A stretch of 64,000 bases of DNA. It comes from Fremontodendron californicum. Taxonomy: Eukaryota; Streptophyta; Magnoliopsida; Malvales; Malvaceae. Shown piece by piece: positions 47,711 to 56,757 of this stretch (within the stretch, counting starts at the first letter, position 1; each line of letters opens with the position of its first letter). The position numbers and the translations under genes were made by a program. The stretch covers positions 13,746,001-13,810,000 of the forward strand of contig JAULJL010000028.1 in NCBI GenBank assembly GCA_030761205.1. Direction: 5' to 3'. The notes under the pieces were generated by a model that searched no databases, was not told where the DNA came from, and saw nothing but the letters and a program-made list of their open reading frames with translations.

Positions 47711-49221
47711 CACCCCCACACTTAGATTGTTGCTAGTCCCTAGCAACGACTCAATAAAAATAAAATAAGAAAATCTAATCTAATCCACTTTCGTAGGAAA
47801 TCACGGTGGCACTTAGCATGTGACACAAGCCTTTAAACCCCTAGGTGTCCCTAGTGGACGAGTTTAGTCTCGTGAGGGTTTACTAGAACGATACCCACAA
47901 ACATTGAAAAATTAAAATATAAATAAACTTCATATAAATAAACTACATATACTAAAAATATTTACTCCTAGTCCTTTCAATACAAATTAGAGACAATATT
48001 TGAACAAGTCTTATAAACTAATCAATAGCTTAAAAAATTTCACAAAAAATCATGCTTGAATGTAAATTGTTTGAGTTAAGCCAATATTAGCATAACATAT
48101 CTCAATCAAAATAGTGCATGTTCAAATTTAATCTCAACTTCTCACATGGGATACTCTCTTGATTTTCACTCTTTAAAGTAGTGGTAAAGTGTTTACACTC
48201 AATCAATCTCATGAAAACACTTCTACCATATGCTTGCTTGTCCACCTATTCTCCACTAAAAGATCATGCAACTTCATAAATCAAGAGGTCTTTAATCAAG
48301 GTTGTAATGGGGCCAAGGGGTTTGTAATGTGGTTGAAGAACAAAAGGATAAAGATATCACAAAGGTTCCAAAGAGTTCATAAAGTTTAGAGACATAAAAA
48401 GATTATACAAAGAAACTTCTCAAAACTCTTTACAAGTACATAGTCACCTAGGCCGGATATTCATGTTGGGCCTTTTCTTCATTCTAAACAACTTTGTAAC
48501 ATCTTTTTCTTTTTCCACAATTTCAAGAGATGATTCATAAATTTTTTTTTTTTTTACATAGGAATGTATTTCCCAGTATTCCATTTCTTTTTCTCTTGAC
48601 TTTTCTTTTCTTTTCCCCCCACACTTATTTCTTGTTTCTAACCCAAATTTTTAACTAAAAATATCCCTTGTTTTTTTTTGCAATATGTCTCAAAATATAT
48701 AATCCATCTTTAGAACAAGGGTAAGGATATAAGTATATTTAGGCTAGGTGTAAGTTGTGGTTACCAATAAAACATCATATTTAATGTAGGCTCAAATTGG
48801 CTCACTAGTGGGGATGTTCTCTTAGAACATTAATAATGGATGGCTGTTTGGCTCTGGTTATAATCCTAATGCCTCTATCATATTCATGTTGTCGCATGCA
48901 TCAATATAGTCTCAACAAGGTCTAAAGCAAGTTCTAGAGAATCATGTAATCATAAGAACACTCAAGAAAGAAATTAGATTGATTTGTATAATGCATCAAT
49001 CATATAGGCTCAAAAACGTACAAGGATGATTATACAAGTCAATATCAAGTCAAAACATGCTTTTTTCTCAACCAACATATCATATTAACATTGGCTCATA
49101 AAAAATGATATCAAGCTCAATTCTTATGAAAATCTTCTCACTAATAACCAGTTTAGACCTATGCAATTCATATCTCATCATTGTATTAAAAAGGAACTAA
49201 AACACACTAATAATAATAATA
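47711..49221 (-). other. 3' non-coding region of element L with polypurine tract
   Basis: About 1.5 kb with no gene seen. The edge next to the 3' LTR reads GACTAGCAACAATCTAAG and GTGTGGGGGTG on the minus strand, the polypurine tract. The phrase resembles the ACTAGCAAAATCTTAAG sequence before the 3' LTR of element D (55113-55130), showing common descent. Small open frames (for example 48189-48389) look incidental. Confidence 0.7.
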
Positions 49222-49470
49222 ATAAAGACTCATAAAAAAATAGTAGACAAAAATAAAAGAAATCCTAAATCATTCCCCCCACACTTAATTCTTACATTGT
49301 CCTCAATGTAAGTCTATTAACCCAAATGAAAGAATCATGTGTAAGAGAAAATAACTAATAACATAAGAATAGGAACAACTAAGACTCAAAACAAAACAAA
49401 CTCATGCAACCTAAATAATCCTAAAATACTAAACAAAAATTAACAAGTAAACATAAAAAGATTAAAATCA
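49222..49470. repeat. Direct repeat flanking the cargo, downstream copy
   Basis: This matches 51580-51800 in the same orientation: ATTCCCCCCACAC(TT), TTACATTGTC, CTATTAACCCAAATGAAAGA and ATGCAACCTAAAT. On the minus strand it contains the TTGAGGACAATGTAAG and AAGTGTGGGGGGAA phrases, the conserved 3' motif of Athila-like elements. The LOG and unknown genes lie between the two copies. Confidence 0.8.
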
Positions 49471-49679
49471 AACTGACAAGGTATGTCTCAAGTCTCCCTT
49501 ACTCAGACCTTGTTCAGAATGAATACTTCTAAATTGCTTAAAACACAACAAACTTTTTTTTTTTTGAAAAGAAGAAATCAAACTCACAAGGTATGTCTCA
49601 AGTCTCCCTTACTCAGACCTTGTTCAAAATGAATACTTCTAAATGGCTTAAAACACAACAAACTTTTTTTTTTTTTTTA
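49465..49679. repeat. Tandem duplication, 110-bp unit with T-run, downstream of LOG
   Basis: The unit starting AAATCAAACT(G/C)ACAAGGTATG and ending in ACAAACTTTTTTTTTT occurs twice (49465-49574, 49575-49679). On the element's sense strand each copy begins with an A-run. The rest of the stretch up to the LOG stop codon is 3' untranslated sequence. Confidence 0.85.
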
Positions 49680-49828
49680 AATTAGCAAAATATGTCCCTT
49701 ATCCCCTACTAAAATATGACATTATCCCCAATGTCAAATTTTAAAGGTAGAATTTAGGAGATATTACCTGCAGAGGTTGCTAACCACTTATTATAACTGA
49801 GACACAACAAACAAAATGTTAGATAATG

Positions 49829-50476
49829 TCACAAAGACAAAGTGCAATCCACTCCTTGCTCGTCCATATCTCTTTTTCTTTTTCCGAGCGTTTGCGAAAC
49901 AACCGTAACAGATAAACACTCATAAGCTTGGAGCTTTTTGAGTAAATCTTCAATGGTTGTAGCAGAAATTATGGTTCTCCTTGCCTCTGAAAACATAAAT
50001 CCATTATCCACAGCATTATCTAAATATGAAAGCAAATTACTAAAATAACCATTAATATTAAGCAAACCAATGGGTTTCTTATTTGTGACCAAAGATGACC
50101 AAGAAGCCACGCAAGCTATTTCTTCCAATGTACCCAGACCTCCTGGTAAAGCAATGAATGCATCGGCAGAATGGTACATGATTGTTATCCGTTCAGGGAT
50201 ACTCCAGACTTGTATTTCCTTACCCACGGTAGGTCCACAAAAATCTGTGAATAGTTTTGGCACGATTCCTAGAACTGGACTTCCTCCGGCGTGTGCTGCT
50301 GTAGCGACTGCTCCCATTAAACCCGTACTACCGCCTCCATAAATCAAGTGGATCTTTTGTTGGGCAAGTATTACTCCAACTCTTATGGCTTCATCAGCGA
50401 ATATGTTATTTTTCCCTAGATAAGCACCTCCAAAGACACAAATTTTTTTAATGCGTTGGGACGAAGTACTTTCCAT
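49829..50476 (-). CDS. LOG-like: LONELY GUY (LOG) cytokinin riboside 5'-monophosphate phosphoribohydrolase, carried in element L
   Basis: A complete 215-residue frame starting MESTSSQRIKKICVFGG (ATG 50476). An upstream in-frame Met at 50518 adds 14 residues of Lys-rich sequence and is less likely to be used. Family marks are YGGGSTGLMG (46-55) and the PGGxGTxxE motif PGGLGTLEE (111-119), with catalytic Glu119 and Arg96 in place. GLLNINGYFSNLLSYLDNAV (137-156) follows. The C-terminus (KRKRDMDEQ...LSL) is basic and may be a nuclear signal. LOG enzymes release active cytokinin base from its nucleotide in the cytosol and nucleus. Length is normal for the family. Typical plant LOG genes have several introns; this one has none, consistent with capture from a spliced RNA. 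It reads in the element's sense direction. Confidence 0.9.
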   Translation of the reverse strand: MESTSSQRIKKICVFGGAYLGKNNIFADEAIRVGVILAQQKIHLIYGGGSTGLMGAVATAAHAGGSPVLGIVPKLFTDFCGPTVGKEIQVWSIPERITIMYHSADAFIALPGGLGTLEEIACVASWSSLVTNKKPIGLLNINGYFSNLLSYLDNAVDNGFMFSEARRTIISATTIEDLLKKLQAYECLSVTVVSQTLGKRKRDMDEQGVDCTLSL

Positions 50477-50848
50477 TTTTTTTTTCTTTTTCGAGTGCCT
50501 GAAAGAGAATGAGTACATGGTGTAATATATAGAGGACTGAGTAGTGAATCAGACAAGAGTAATAATGTCGCCGAAAGTGTATCTGACCTGTCAGAAGAAA
50601 ATGTTAACCTAACAAAAGATTTTTGCGTGATTTCAGGAAGAAAATCAAAAAGAGAAGAAAAATCAACCGTAAAAGACAAAAGAAAAAAATAAAAAACGAG
50701 AATAATTACACAAATCGAACAACACGTAAATTAAACCGAAATGAAGTTATTGCAAATCAAACCAAAAGCTGAGAAGTCATTTATTGTAGTTGTGATTGTG
50801 GCTCACATCTTCCTCTGGTTTTACGTCCAGAAACGGCTTAAACGCCTT

Positions 50849-51385
50849 CTATGAGTCGAGGATATGCTTCCCATCCAGTTTTCTTACAAGCTGGCAAACA
50901 GGGTCTTTTAACATCAGATTCCCAAGATGTTGCCATTCCCTTTGGAATTGCGGCCATAAATCAAGAATTTCTCTTTGTACGTCTCCACTAGGATGCGTCT
51001 CAAGAGAAAGTTGGATATTACCCAAATTCTCCTTACTCAGTCCATCCTTAATGAATTCAATTTTATCATCTCGATTAGAGGACGGAATCCCAATAGAACG
51101 ACATTTACCGTTACACGTCCATCGTGCACATTTGTGGCAATTTGAACTCATGCGCTTTGCTCGTCGCTTCTTTGCAAAAGTGCTTCTACCTGTACCTGGT
51201 AAATGCAAAACAGGAAGATATTCATCTTCACGCACCTTGGCTTCAATTGTCCAACGTATGTCTCCAGGAATCCCTTTGTGCATAAGCATTCTTAATCTTT
51301 CAAATCGAACTTGGTAAAGCTTTAGTAAAATATTTCGAGGAAAAAGAGGAAATCGTTTCTGCAATCTTGTGAGAATATCATCCAT
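50849..51385 (-). CDS. Unknown 178-residue protein with a four-cysteine cluster, cargo of element L
   Basis: I do not recognise this protein. It starts MDDILTRLQKRFPLFPR (ATG 51385) and is 178 residues long with no stops. It is basic in residues 5-80. Residues 83-95 contain CHKCARWTCNGKC (C-x2-C-x4-C-x3-C), a possible zinc-binding cluster just after a KKRRAKR stretch that could act as a nuclear signal. The rest is acidic to neutral (QLSLETHPSGDVQREILDLW). No retroelement domain is visible. It lies between the gag remnant and LOG, all on one strand. A pyrimidine tract and CAG end two bases before its ATG, so this could be an exon start. It may be a captured host sequence or an element-specific accessory protein. 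Confidence 0.6.
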   Translation of the reverse strand: MDDILTRLQKRFPLFPRNILLKLYQVRFERLRMLMHKGIPGDIRWTIEAKVREDEYLPVLHLPGTGRSTFAKKRRAKRMSSNCHKCARWTCNGKCRSIGIPSSNRDDKIEFIKDGLSKENLGNIQLSLETHPSGDVQREILDLWPQFQREWQHLGNLMLKDPVCQLVRKLDGKHILDS

Positions 51386-51579
51386 CCTGAAAAAAAAAAT
51401 GAAAAAAAATGAAAGAGAAATTGGAAGAGAAATTTATATACAATATCAGTTTTGTGGGTAGCTGATGGAACCGATTTAAATAATCACGGAGTACCGTTAT
51501 CCGCCATTTAACCGGGGTAAAAAATTAAAAATTATATTTACATCTAGTTATTTTCAAAACCAGGATCAGAAAGAAAAAC

Positions 51580-51800
51580 AACATAAAAAGACTCAAAAAC
51601 AAAACACTCTAAATAAAATCCTAAATTCTTCCCCCCACTCATAATTTTTACATTGTCATTAATGTAATGCTATTAACCCAAATGAAAGAATCGTGTGTAA
51701 GTGAAAAGAACTATTAAACAAAATAAACTTATGCAGCCTAAATGAACTTAAAAACACTAAACACAATTGACAAAGAAACATAAGAAAAAGATAAAGAAAA
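51580..51800. repeat. Direct repeat flanking the cargo, upstream copy
   Basis: Diverged copy of 49222-49470, directly after the gag remnant on the element's sense strand. It suggests that the cargo was inserted within, or joined by template switching at, the element's 3' untranslated region. Confidence 0.8.
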
Positions 51801-51888
51801 AGAGAGCAAATCTGAGGATGGCAGTTTGGCAATGCTTTCACTAATTAGGCTGCCTCCCCCAATTAGCACTTGATTGAGTGTTTTGAAC

Positions 51889-52827
51889 CTAACCAACACC
51901 CCTTCTTGGCATTTTAGGCTTGTCAGGCTCATACATGAAATTTCCCAAATTTATGCGTTTGAGAGGAAGCTTTCTTTGCACAACAGTGGATGCATTCTCC
52001 ATTACAAGTATTATTCCATCATCCTTTGTGGTGCATATGTCATCGAGGAATGGAGCATATTTTGATACTTGTTGAATGACCTCCACAAACAAGTTGTTTA
52101 AGGTTTCCGGCATGTGTTGTTCATGTTCTTCCTCCTTGAACTTTGCAAATCTACTAGGAAAAGGTGGAGAAGAAACATTAGTAAAAATTGGAATCTCAAA
52201 CGTTACCTCAGGTGCCGAAATACTCTTATTTGGATCATTGGCTTCATTATCCTCAAGAATAGAATTCATCTCTAATTTTGTCTCATCCTCATCTTGTTCC
52301 TCATTCCTCAAGGTCACAATAGTAGTATTCTCCTTTGGGTTAATCATTGTTTGGGCAGGGAGTTCTTCAGATCTTTGTGCTACCCATCCCACCATACTAC
52401 TAGTCAATTGGATCATTTGCTTTTCCAAACTCTGGATGCTTGCCCTTGTTTCCTGTTGAAATTGCAATGTATCAGTAACAAGAGAATAGACAAGATCTTC
52501 TAAAGAAGTACCTGAGTTTTGAGTCATATGTGGCGGTTGAAAAAGATCTGGTTCTTGGGACCATGATTGATTGAAGCTAGATGGATGAGTGTAATTGGCA
52601 TAAGGATCTACTTCTTGGTAATTTTTCGAGTAGCCATAATTAGTATGATCCCACCATCCCTCATGGTAAGTGTTTGAGTAATGATCATACTGTTGGTCTT
52701 GGAACACTTGATGGCCTTGACATCCTCCCATGGCCAATTGTTGAACTGGGAAGGTGAGATTGGCTTGTTGATTCTCCATGTTCATGTATGCCACCAACTC
52801 TTCAAGTGTTAGATTGCTCAATTCCAT
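51889..52827 (-). CDS. Athila-type gag remnant of element L
   Basis: An open frame of 312 codons, starting MELSNLTLEELVAYMNME about 125 bp after the PBS. The N-terminal half is rich in Tyr, Gln and Asn (YDHYSNTYHEGWWDHTNYGY). The middle reads SIQSLEKQMIQLTSSMVG (about residues 135-155), like the LEKQ.GQ segment of Athila gag. The acidic part and QQVSKYAPFLDDICTTK (about residues 255-275) resemble the KYAKFLKDL segment near the end of Athila gag. No zinc knuckle and no N-terminal gag core are visible, so it is a shortened or rebuilt gag. It is free of stops, which may mean recent origin or selection. A packaging role is only inferred. Confidence 0.7.
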   Translation of the reverse strand: MELSNLTLEELVAYMNMENQQANLTFPVQQLAMGGCQGHQVFQDQQYDHYSNTYHEGWWDHTNYGYSKNYQEVDPYANYTHPSSFNQSWSQEPDLFQPPHMTQNSGTSLEDLVYSLVTDTLQFQQETRASIQSLEKQMIQLTSSMVGWVAQRSEELPAQTMINPKENTTIVTLRNEEQDEDETKLEMNSILEDNEANDPNKSISAPEVTFEIPIFTNVSSPPFPSRFAKFKEEEHEQHMPETLNNLFVEVIQQVSKYAPFLDDICTTKDDGIILVMENASTVVQRKLPLKRINLGNFMYEPDKPKMPRRGVG

Positions 52828-52950
52828 CGTTTTTTTTTTTTTTTCTTTTTTTCAAAATTTGATCAGAAAAACCCGTATGTACAAGAAAATAAAACTCATT
52901 AGAACTGAAAATAAGAATAAACCAAGTAACAAATAAACTAAAGAAAACAA

Positions 52951-52972
52951 TCCCCGGCAACGGCGCCAAAAA
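52951..52972 (-). other. Primer binding site of element L, tRNA-Asp
   Basis: The minus strand reads TTTTTGGCGCCGTTGCCGGG followed by GA directly after the 5' LTR. It is an exact complement of the plant tRNA-Asp 3' end, so the site is intact. Confidence 0.95.
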
Positions 52973-53177
52973 TTTGATGCACCCAAAAGAGTGTATCTTA
53001 TTTAACCTTGCACTAAAAAGATAAATTGTAAGTATAGTAGTTAGCAAGGGTCGAGTCCTCAGGGATTGGGTTTTAATTTATAAGTTAATAGTTTAAAACT
53101 TAAATTCAAGAACAATAAAAGAAAAGGGGTTTTTGAATCCAGATTTAAACTAAAGTAAATAATAAGAATAAGATGCA

Positions 53178-53345
53178 AGGCGGTATAACCAGCCAATAAA
53201 AATATATATACTAAATTAGGCGGTATAACCAGCCAATAAAAATATATATACTAAATTAGGCGGTATAACCAGCCAATAAAAATAAAAGAAAGTTAATATA
53301 CAAATTAGGCGGTATAACCAGCCAATAAAAATAAATATAAAAAAT
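53178..53345. repeat. Four tandem units of about 40 bp in the LTR of element L
   Basis: Units start AGGCGGTATAACCAGCCAAT. The first two are 40 bp and identical, the third about 49 bp and the fourth partial. The same array is at 45828-45995 in the other LTR. Confidence 0.9.
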
Positions 53346-54219
53346 AAGCAAACTAAAAGTAAGAAAACAAATAAGTAAGAAGAATCAAATATGAAAAATA
53401 TGGTTAAGGTTTCATTCTCCACCACTAGACATCATTAAGAATCAATTTCAGATCTATCAATATCAACCAACTATCAAAGTTAACAACCGTAGATAACAAC
53501 AAGCTCTGTTACCCCAATCTTTCCTTAGTTTGTCGTTAAATAGAACAAGCTCTCTATTTAATCTCTAACCATTAAACAACCTAGAATAAGCTCTCTAAAT
53601 TCAATTTAATGGCAGCTTTATGATGAGAAAGATAGGTTGATCTAAGCAACAAACACATAAGCTCGGATTGTTCAACTTAGGTTATGTTCCACTTTGCAAT
53701 TATTGAAAACTTGACCATAATCATTAATCACAAATTGCCACTTATGAATAGGAAATCAAGACAATTACACGGATCAAGACTCCTAAACTAGCAATAGATA
53801 ATTATCAAGATCTATCTAGTTGTACACCTAAATAAATCAAGACAAAATCATGAACAATTCTTGTAGAAGAACATAAGCAACTTTGATAGAAAATTAATGA
53901 TAGATAGAATCTGAAAATCAATCATAAAAGATGTCTAGGGCTTTGAAATCACCCTTAACCAAATAGAAGTTTAGCCTAGCATAGGCATTATAAACATAAA
54001 CATAAAATTAAAGAAAATCTAAGAAGAAAATAAAAGAAAGAAAGAAGAAGAGGAAGAATATTAATTATCCAACCTCTTGCTCTCTCTAAAGAAAAAGAAA
54101 ACTAGAGAAAAGAAAGAAAACTAGAGAAAAGAAAGAAGAAGAAAACTTAGAGAATTTTATTAAAATGGCTAATATCCTACCTATGTACAATATGATCCTC
54201 TACAATCATCCAAGGCCCT

Positions 54220-54228
54220 CTATTTATA
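54220..54228 (-). promoter_or_regulatory. TATA box in the 5' LTR of element L
   Basis: TATAAATAG on the minus strand, in the context GTATAAATAGAGGGCC, matches the plant TATA consensus well. It lies about 830 bp into the LTR, a plausible U3-R boundary. The partner in the 3' LTR is at 46874-46882. Confidence 0.6.
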
Positions 54229-54344
54229 CACATTTTGGAGGGCTAAATGACAAGAGACAAGCTTTACAAATTTCAAAGGTAGGTATAATAGGTGGGTGAA
54301 TTTTTCTAACAATTTTCGTCATATTGTATGACAATTTTGATCAG

Positions 54345-54730
54345 CCAACTTGATGGTCGATTTCTTCAATGTTGGAGGCCTGATCTGATCACATGGTCTT
54401 CTATACAAAGGTGCCCCTATCAGTTACGGATCCATAGCCGTTGGAATCAGCTCATTTTCTGATGTGGATAAGCAGATATGGGCAAAATACGAAAACAGGT
54501 CAGCACAGACGTCATTGCACATCAGCCAACTTGATGGTCGATTTCGTCAATATTAGAGGCCTGATCTGATCATATGGTCTTCTAGACAAAGGTTCCCGTA
54601 TCAGTTACGGATCCATAGCCATTGGAATCAGCTCATTTGCTGATGTGGATAAGCATATATGGGCAAAATACGAAAACAGGTCAGCACAGACGTCATTGCA
54701 CATCAGCCAACTTGATGGTCGATTTCGCTA
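54345..54730. repeat. Tandem duplication of about 181 bp in the LTR of element L
   Basis: A unit from CATCAGCCAACTTGATGGTC to GACGTCATTGCA occurs twice, followed by the start of a third copy. The counterpart in the other LTR is at about 46995-47380. Units differ at a few positions (for example CATAGCCGTT and CATAGCCATT), so the duplication is older than the insertion. Confidence 0.85.
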
Positions 54731-55061
54731 GGGAAAACGACTCCGTTTCAAGAAGTATAAAACATGAAAAAGATAGATATGCCTCTTAGCTTTGCACGGA
54801 TACAAATTTCAGCCTTATTGCTTCAGTGAAACTCCAGATATAGCTGATATGGAAAAATGTGTCGGAACTGGAACTGAACTGGATTTGCCCTTAATTCTAG
54901 TAATCTGAAATCACTCAAAGAAACTTGTGAAAAACACCAAATTACATAAAAATATAAAAGATCATAAACACAATTAGACTAAACAATAATAACTCGTATT
55001 TGACGCAAAACAATAATAAAACATAACTAAAAACTATATAATTATACGAGTTATCAGTGAT

Positions 55062-55139
55062 GTTTTGTGTCAGGTTATTTAGTTGGTTAGTTTTGTTTTA
55101 TTTTGCTCGAGGACTAGCAAAATCTTAAGTTTAGGGGTG
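55062..55139 (+). other. End of element D interior with polypurine tract
   Basis: The remaining 78 bp of D after element L. It ends GGACTAGCAAAATCTTAAG and TTTAGGGGTG right before the 3' LTR start TGATAACTC. Confidence 0.8.
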
Positions 55140-56655
55140 TGATAACTCTAGGAAATATAGTTATTTTGCCACTTTTTATGCATTTAAATCGGCTATGTCC
55201 TTAAGAATTTTATTAGGATTTGTTTAGTTTTAGATTGTTCATAATTATTTTATTTATCCATTTCATGTTTAAAATAGTTATTTAGTTATTATTTATGTGT
55301 TTTTATAGGTCCAAGGTGATCTGGAGCTTCGAGGTGCAAAACAATGAAAAACGGTGCAAAGCAATGAGTAGGCAGATTCAACCTCCAGAGCTTCTTTCAA
55401 GAAAAACTTGATCTTAAAGACTTCATTTGAGAAAACTCCCCCTTGACTTTTGAAGCTGACTTTCATACCTTTCCAACGGTCTAAGACTTGTCAAAATCGG
55501 ACGAGGTTTGCCCAGTCAAAACAGTTGACGAAGTACGAGAAAATGGCGGAACCAACTCGGACCAGACAGAGGAGTTTGCGTCGCGGCGCCAGGCCGCGGC
55601 ACCAATGGTGAATAGTGAAATTGTGAAAAAAACGTAAAAAGCCTGATACTTACTTGTTTTCTTGTGCCCGAAGTTTTAGACTCCAGGAGGCCTTGGGCAC
55701 TTTAAATAGGACTCTTTTAGGTCAGAATAAAGAGGATTGGATACCTAGAAACCTAATTCTCTCAAGAAGATAGTTGCCATAAAAGCTCTCAAGAAGATTA
55801 GAAGATTGGTGAATATTGAAGATTCAAGAATTGATAACTCTTAGTTTTCTTTTTTCTCTTTTCTCTTCTTTATTTTTCTTATGTTGTTGATGATGGTGAA
55901 ACTATTTGAATATTTGTTTTCATTAATTATCATGAACTAAATTTATCCTTCTAGGATTGCAATGGAACTCAACATGTAGTTTGAATTTACTTTCTCTCTC
56001 TAGCTTGATTTAATGGTTTTTTTGAGTTATTTGTTAAATCTTGTTCTTAATGCTTCTAGTTGACAAGCCACCAATTAGATTGATTTCTTAACCTAAATAC
56101 AACTAGACATAGGGAGTTTAATGTTAGACATGAATTGAATGACACGTGTTTCATATTCATTTATTAGGATCAGTTGATCTGTAGGTAGGGTAGAAACATA
56201 CTTACTTGTCATGTGTAACCATTGTTAGAGCCTAAGCTTAATGAGTTCTTCTTTAAATCAATTTTCATAGTTGGTTAGTTAATTGGTTAAGAAGGATATT
56301 TTTATGAGACCATCGACAGAAACTTATAAATAAGATAGAACTCTAGGTTAACAACTCAGGATCATTAATCAAGTAAAGAGGTTGAGAGAGATTCAAGCGA
56401 AGTGTTGAGGGAAGTTGTAATCCTAGGCTTTTATAATTAATTGAATTCATCCTTTTTAATTTGTTTTCTTTCAGTATTAGTTTCTTTTAATTTAGTTTTT
56501 AATTACCATATTTAATTAATTGTTTAGATAAGATTGAGTGTGTTAATTTTAGTACTTAACAAATTTAATAGCAATTCCTTATGGGATCGACACTCTACTT
56601 TTCACTTTATTACTTGTTAACGATATGTACACTTGCGTGGTGAAAATCGACAACA
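55140..56655 (+). repeat. 3' LTR of element D
   Basis: TGATAACTCTAGGAAA to GAAAATCGACAACA, followed by the TSD ATATA. It carries scattered substitutions and a small deletion near 55590 relative to the 5' copy. Confidence 0.9.
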
Positions 56656-56757
56656 ATATACAAGTTTTCTTTTCAAATTTTGAGCAAGAAGAGATGGCAT
56701 GGGTTACACCAAACGTTCAAAACCAACTAGCCAGTCTCACATCCATAGTTCAAGTAG

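Larger units (their letters stand above)
45625..55056 (-). mobile_element. L: young non-autonomous LTR element carrying a LOG gene
   Basis: The LTRs (45625-47710 and 52975-55056) start TGATAACTCG and end GGTGCATCA on the minus strand and differ at about ten sites plus a 4-bp indel by eye. A perfect TSD GTGAT flanks it (45620-45624, 55057-55061). It has a complete tRNA-Asp PBS, and GTGTGGGGGTG serves as polypurine tract beside the left LTR. The interior of about 5.3 kb has no protease, RT or integrase. Instead, all on the element's sense strand, it has an Athila-type gag remnant, a 178-codon unknown protein and a full LOG enzyme. It sits in element D. It must borrow replication enzymes. Confidence 0.93.
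52975..55056 (-). repeat. 5' LTR of element L
   Basis: 2082 bp. It lies next to the PBS, so on the minus strand it is the promoter copy. Differences from the 3' copy seen by eye include AACAAC for AAAGCC near 53498 and one missing AAAG near 54040. The remainder are single substitutions such as those near 54301, 54365 and 54458. Confidence 0.95.
41458..56655 (+). mobile_element. D: Athila-like non-autonomous LTR element (gag only), split by element L
   Basis: LTRs at 41458-42994 and 55140-56655 begin TGATAACTCTAGG. A tRNA-Asp PBS follows the first and a polypurine tract (TTTAGGGGTG) precedes the second. The flanking TSD is a perfect ATATA (41453-41457 and 56656-56660) if the LTR end is read as CGACAACA (CGACAGTA in the 5' copy). 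After removing element L (45625-55056) the interior is about 2.7 kb and holds only a broken gag, with no protease, RT or integrase, so it depended on enzymes from elsewhere. Confidence 0.88.
39845..56752 (+). mobile_element. C: single-LTR insertion in element G, split by element D
   Basis: It starts TGATAAGTGC at 39845 with one LTR (to 41353), a tRNA-Asp PBS and about 80 bp of leader. Element D then intervenes (41458-56655). It resumes for about 95 bp and stops at TTCA 56752. Flanking 5-mers are GGTAG (39840-39844) and AGTAG (56753-56757), an imperfect TSD in the gag of G. Without D it is only about 1.7 kb. There is one LTR plus leader and no second LTR, an odd structure. Confidence 0.65.

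Noticed and set aside
49829..50518. LOG as an ordinary host gene with an independent promoter
   Set aside because: It has no introns, lies between the LTRs and the direct repeats of a bounded mobile element on the same strand, and no host-type neighbouring gene exists. Independent expression cannot be excluded.
50416..50679. 87-codon frame overlapping the LOG start on the minus strand
   Set aside because: It is in another phase of the LOG 5' region and includes the pyrimidine tract; no domain is visible.
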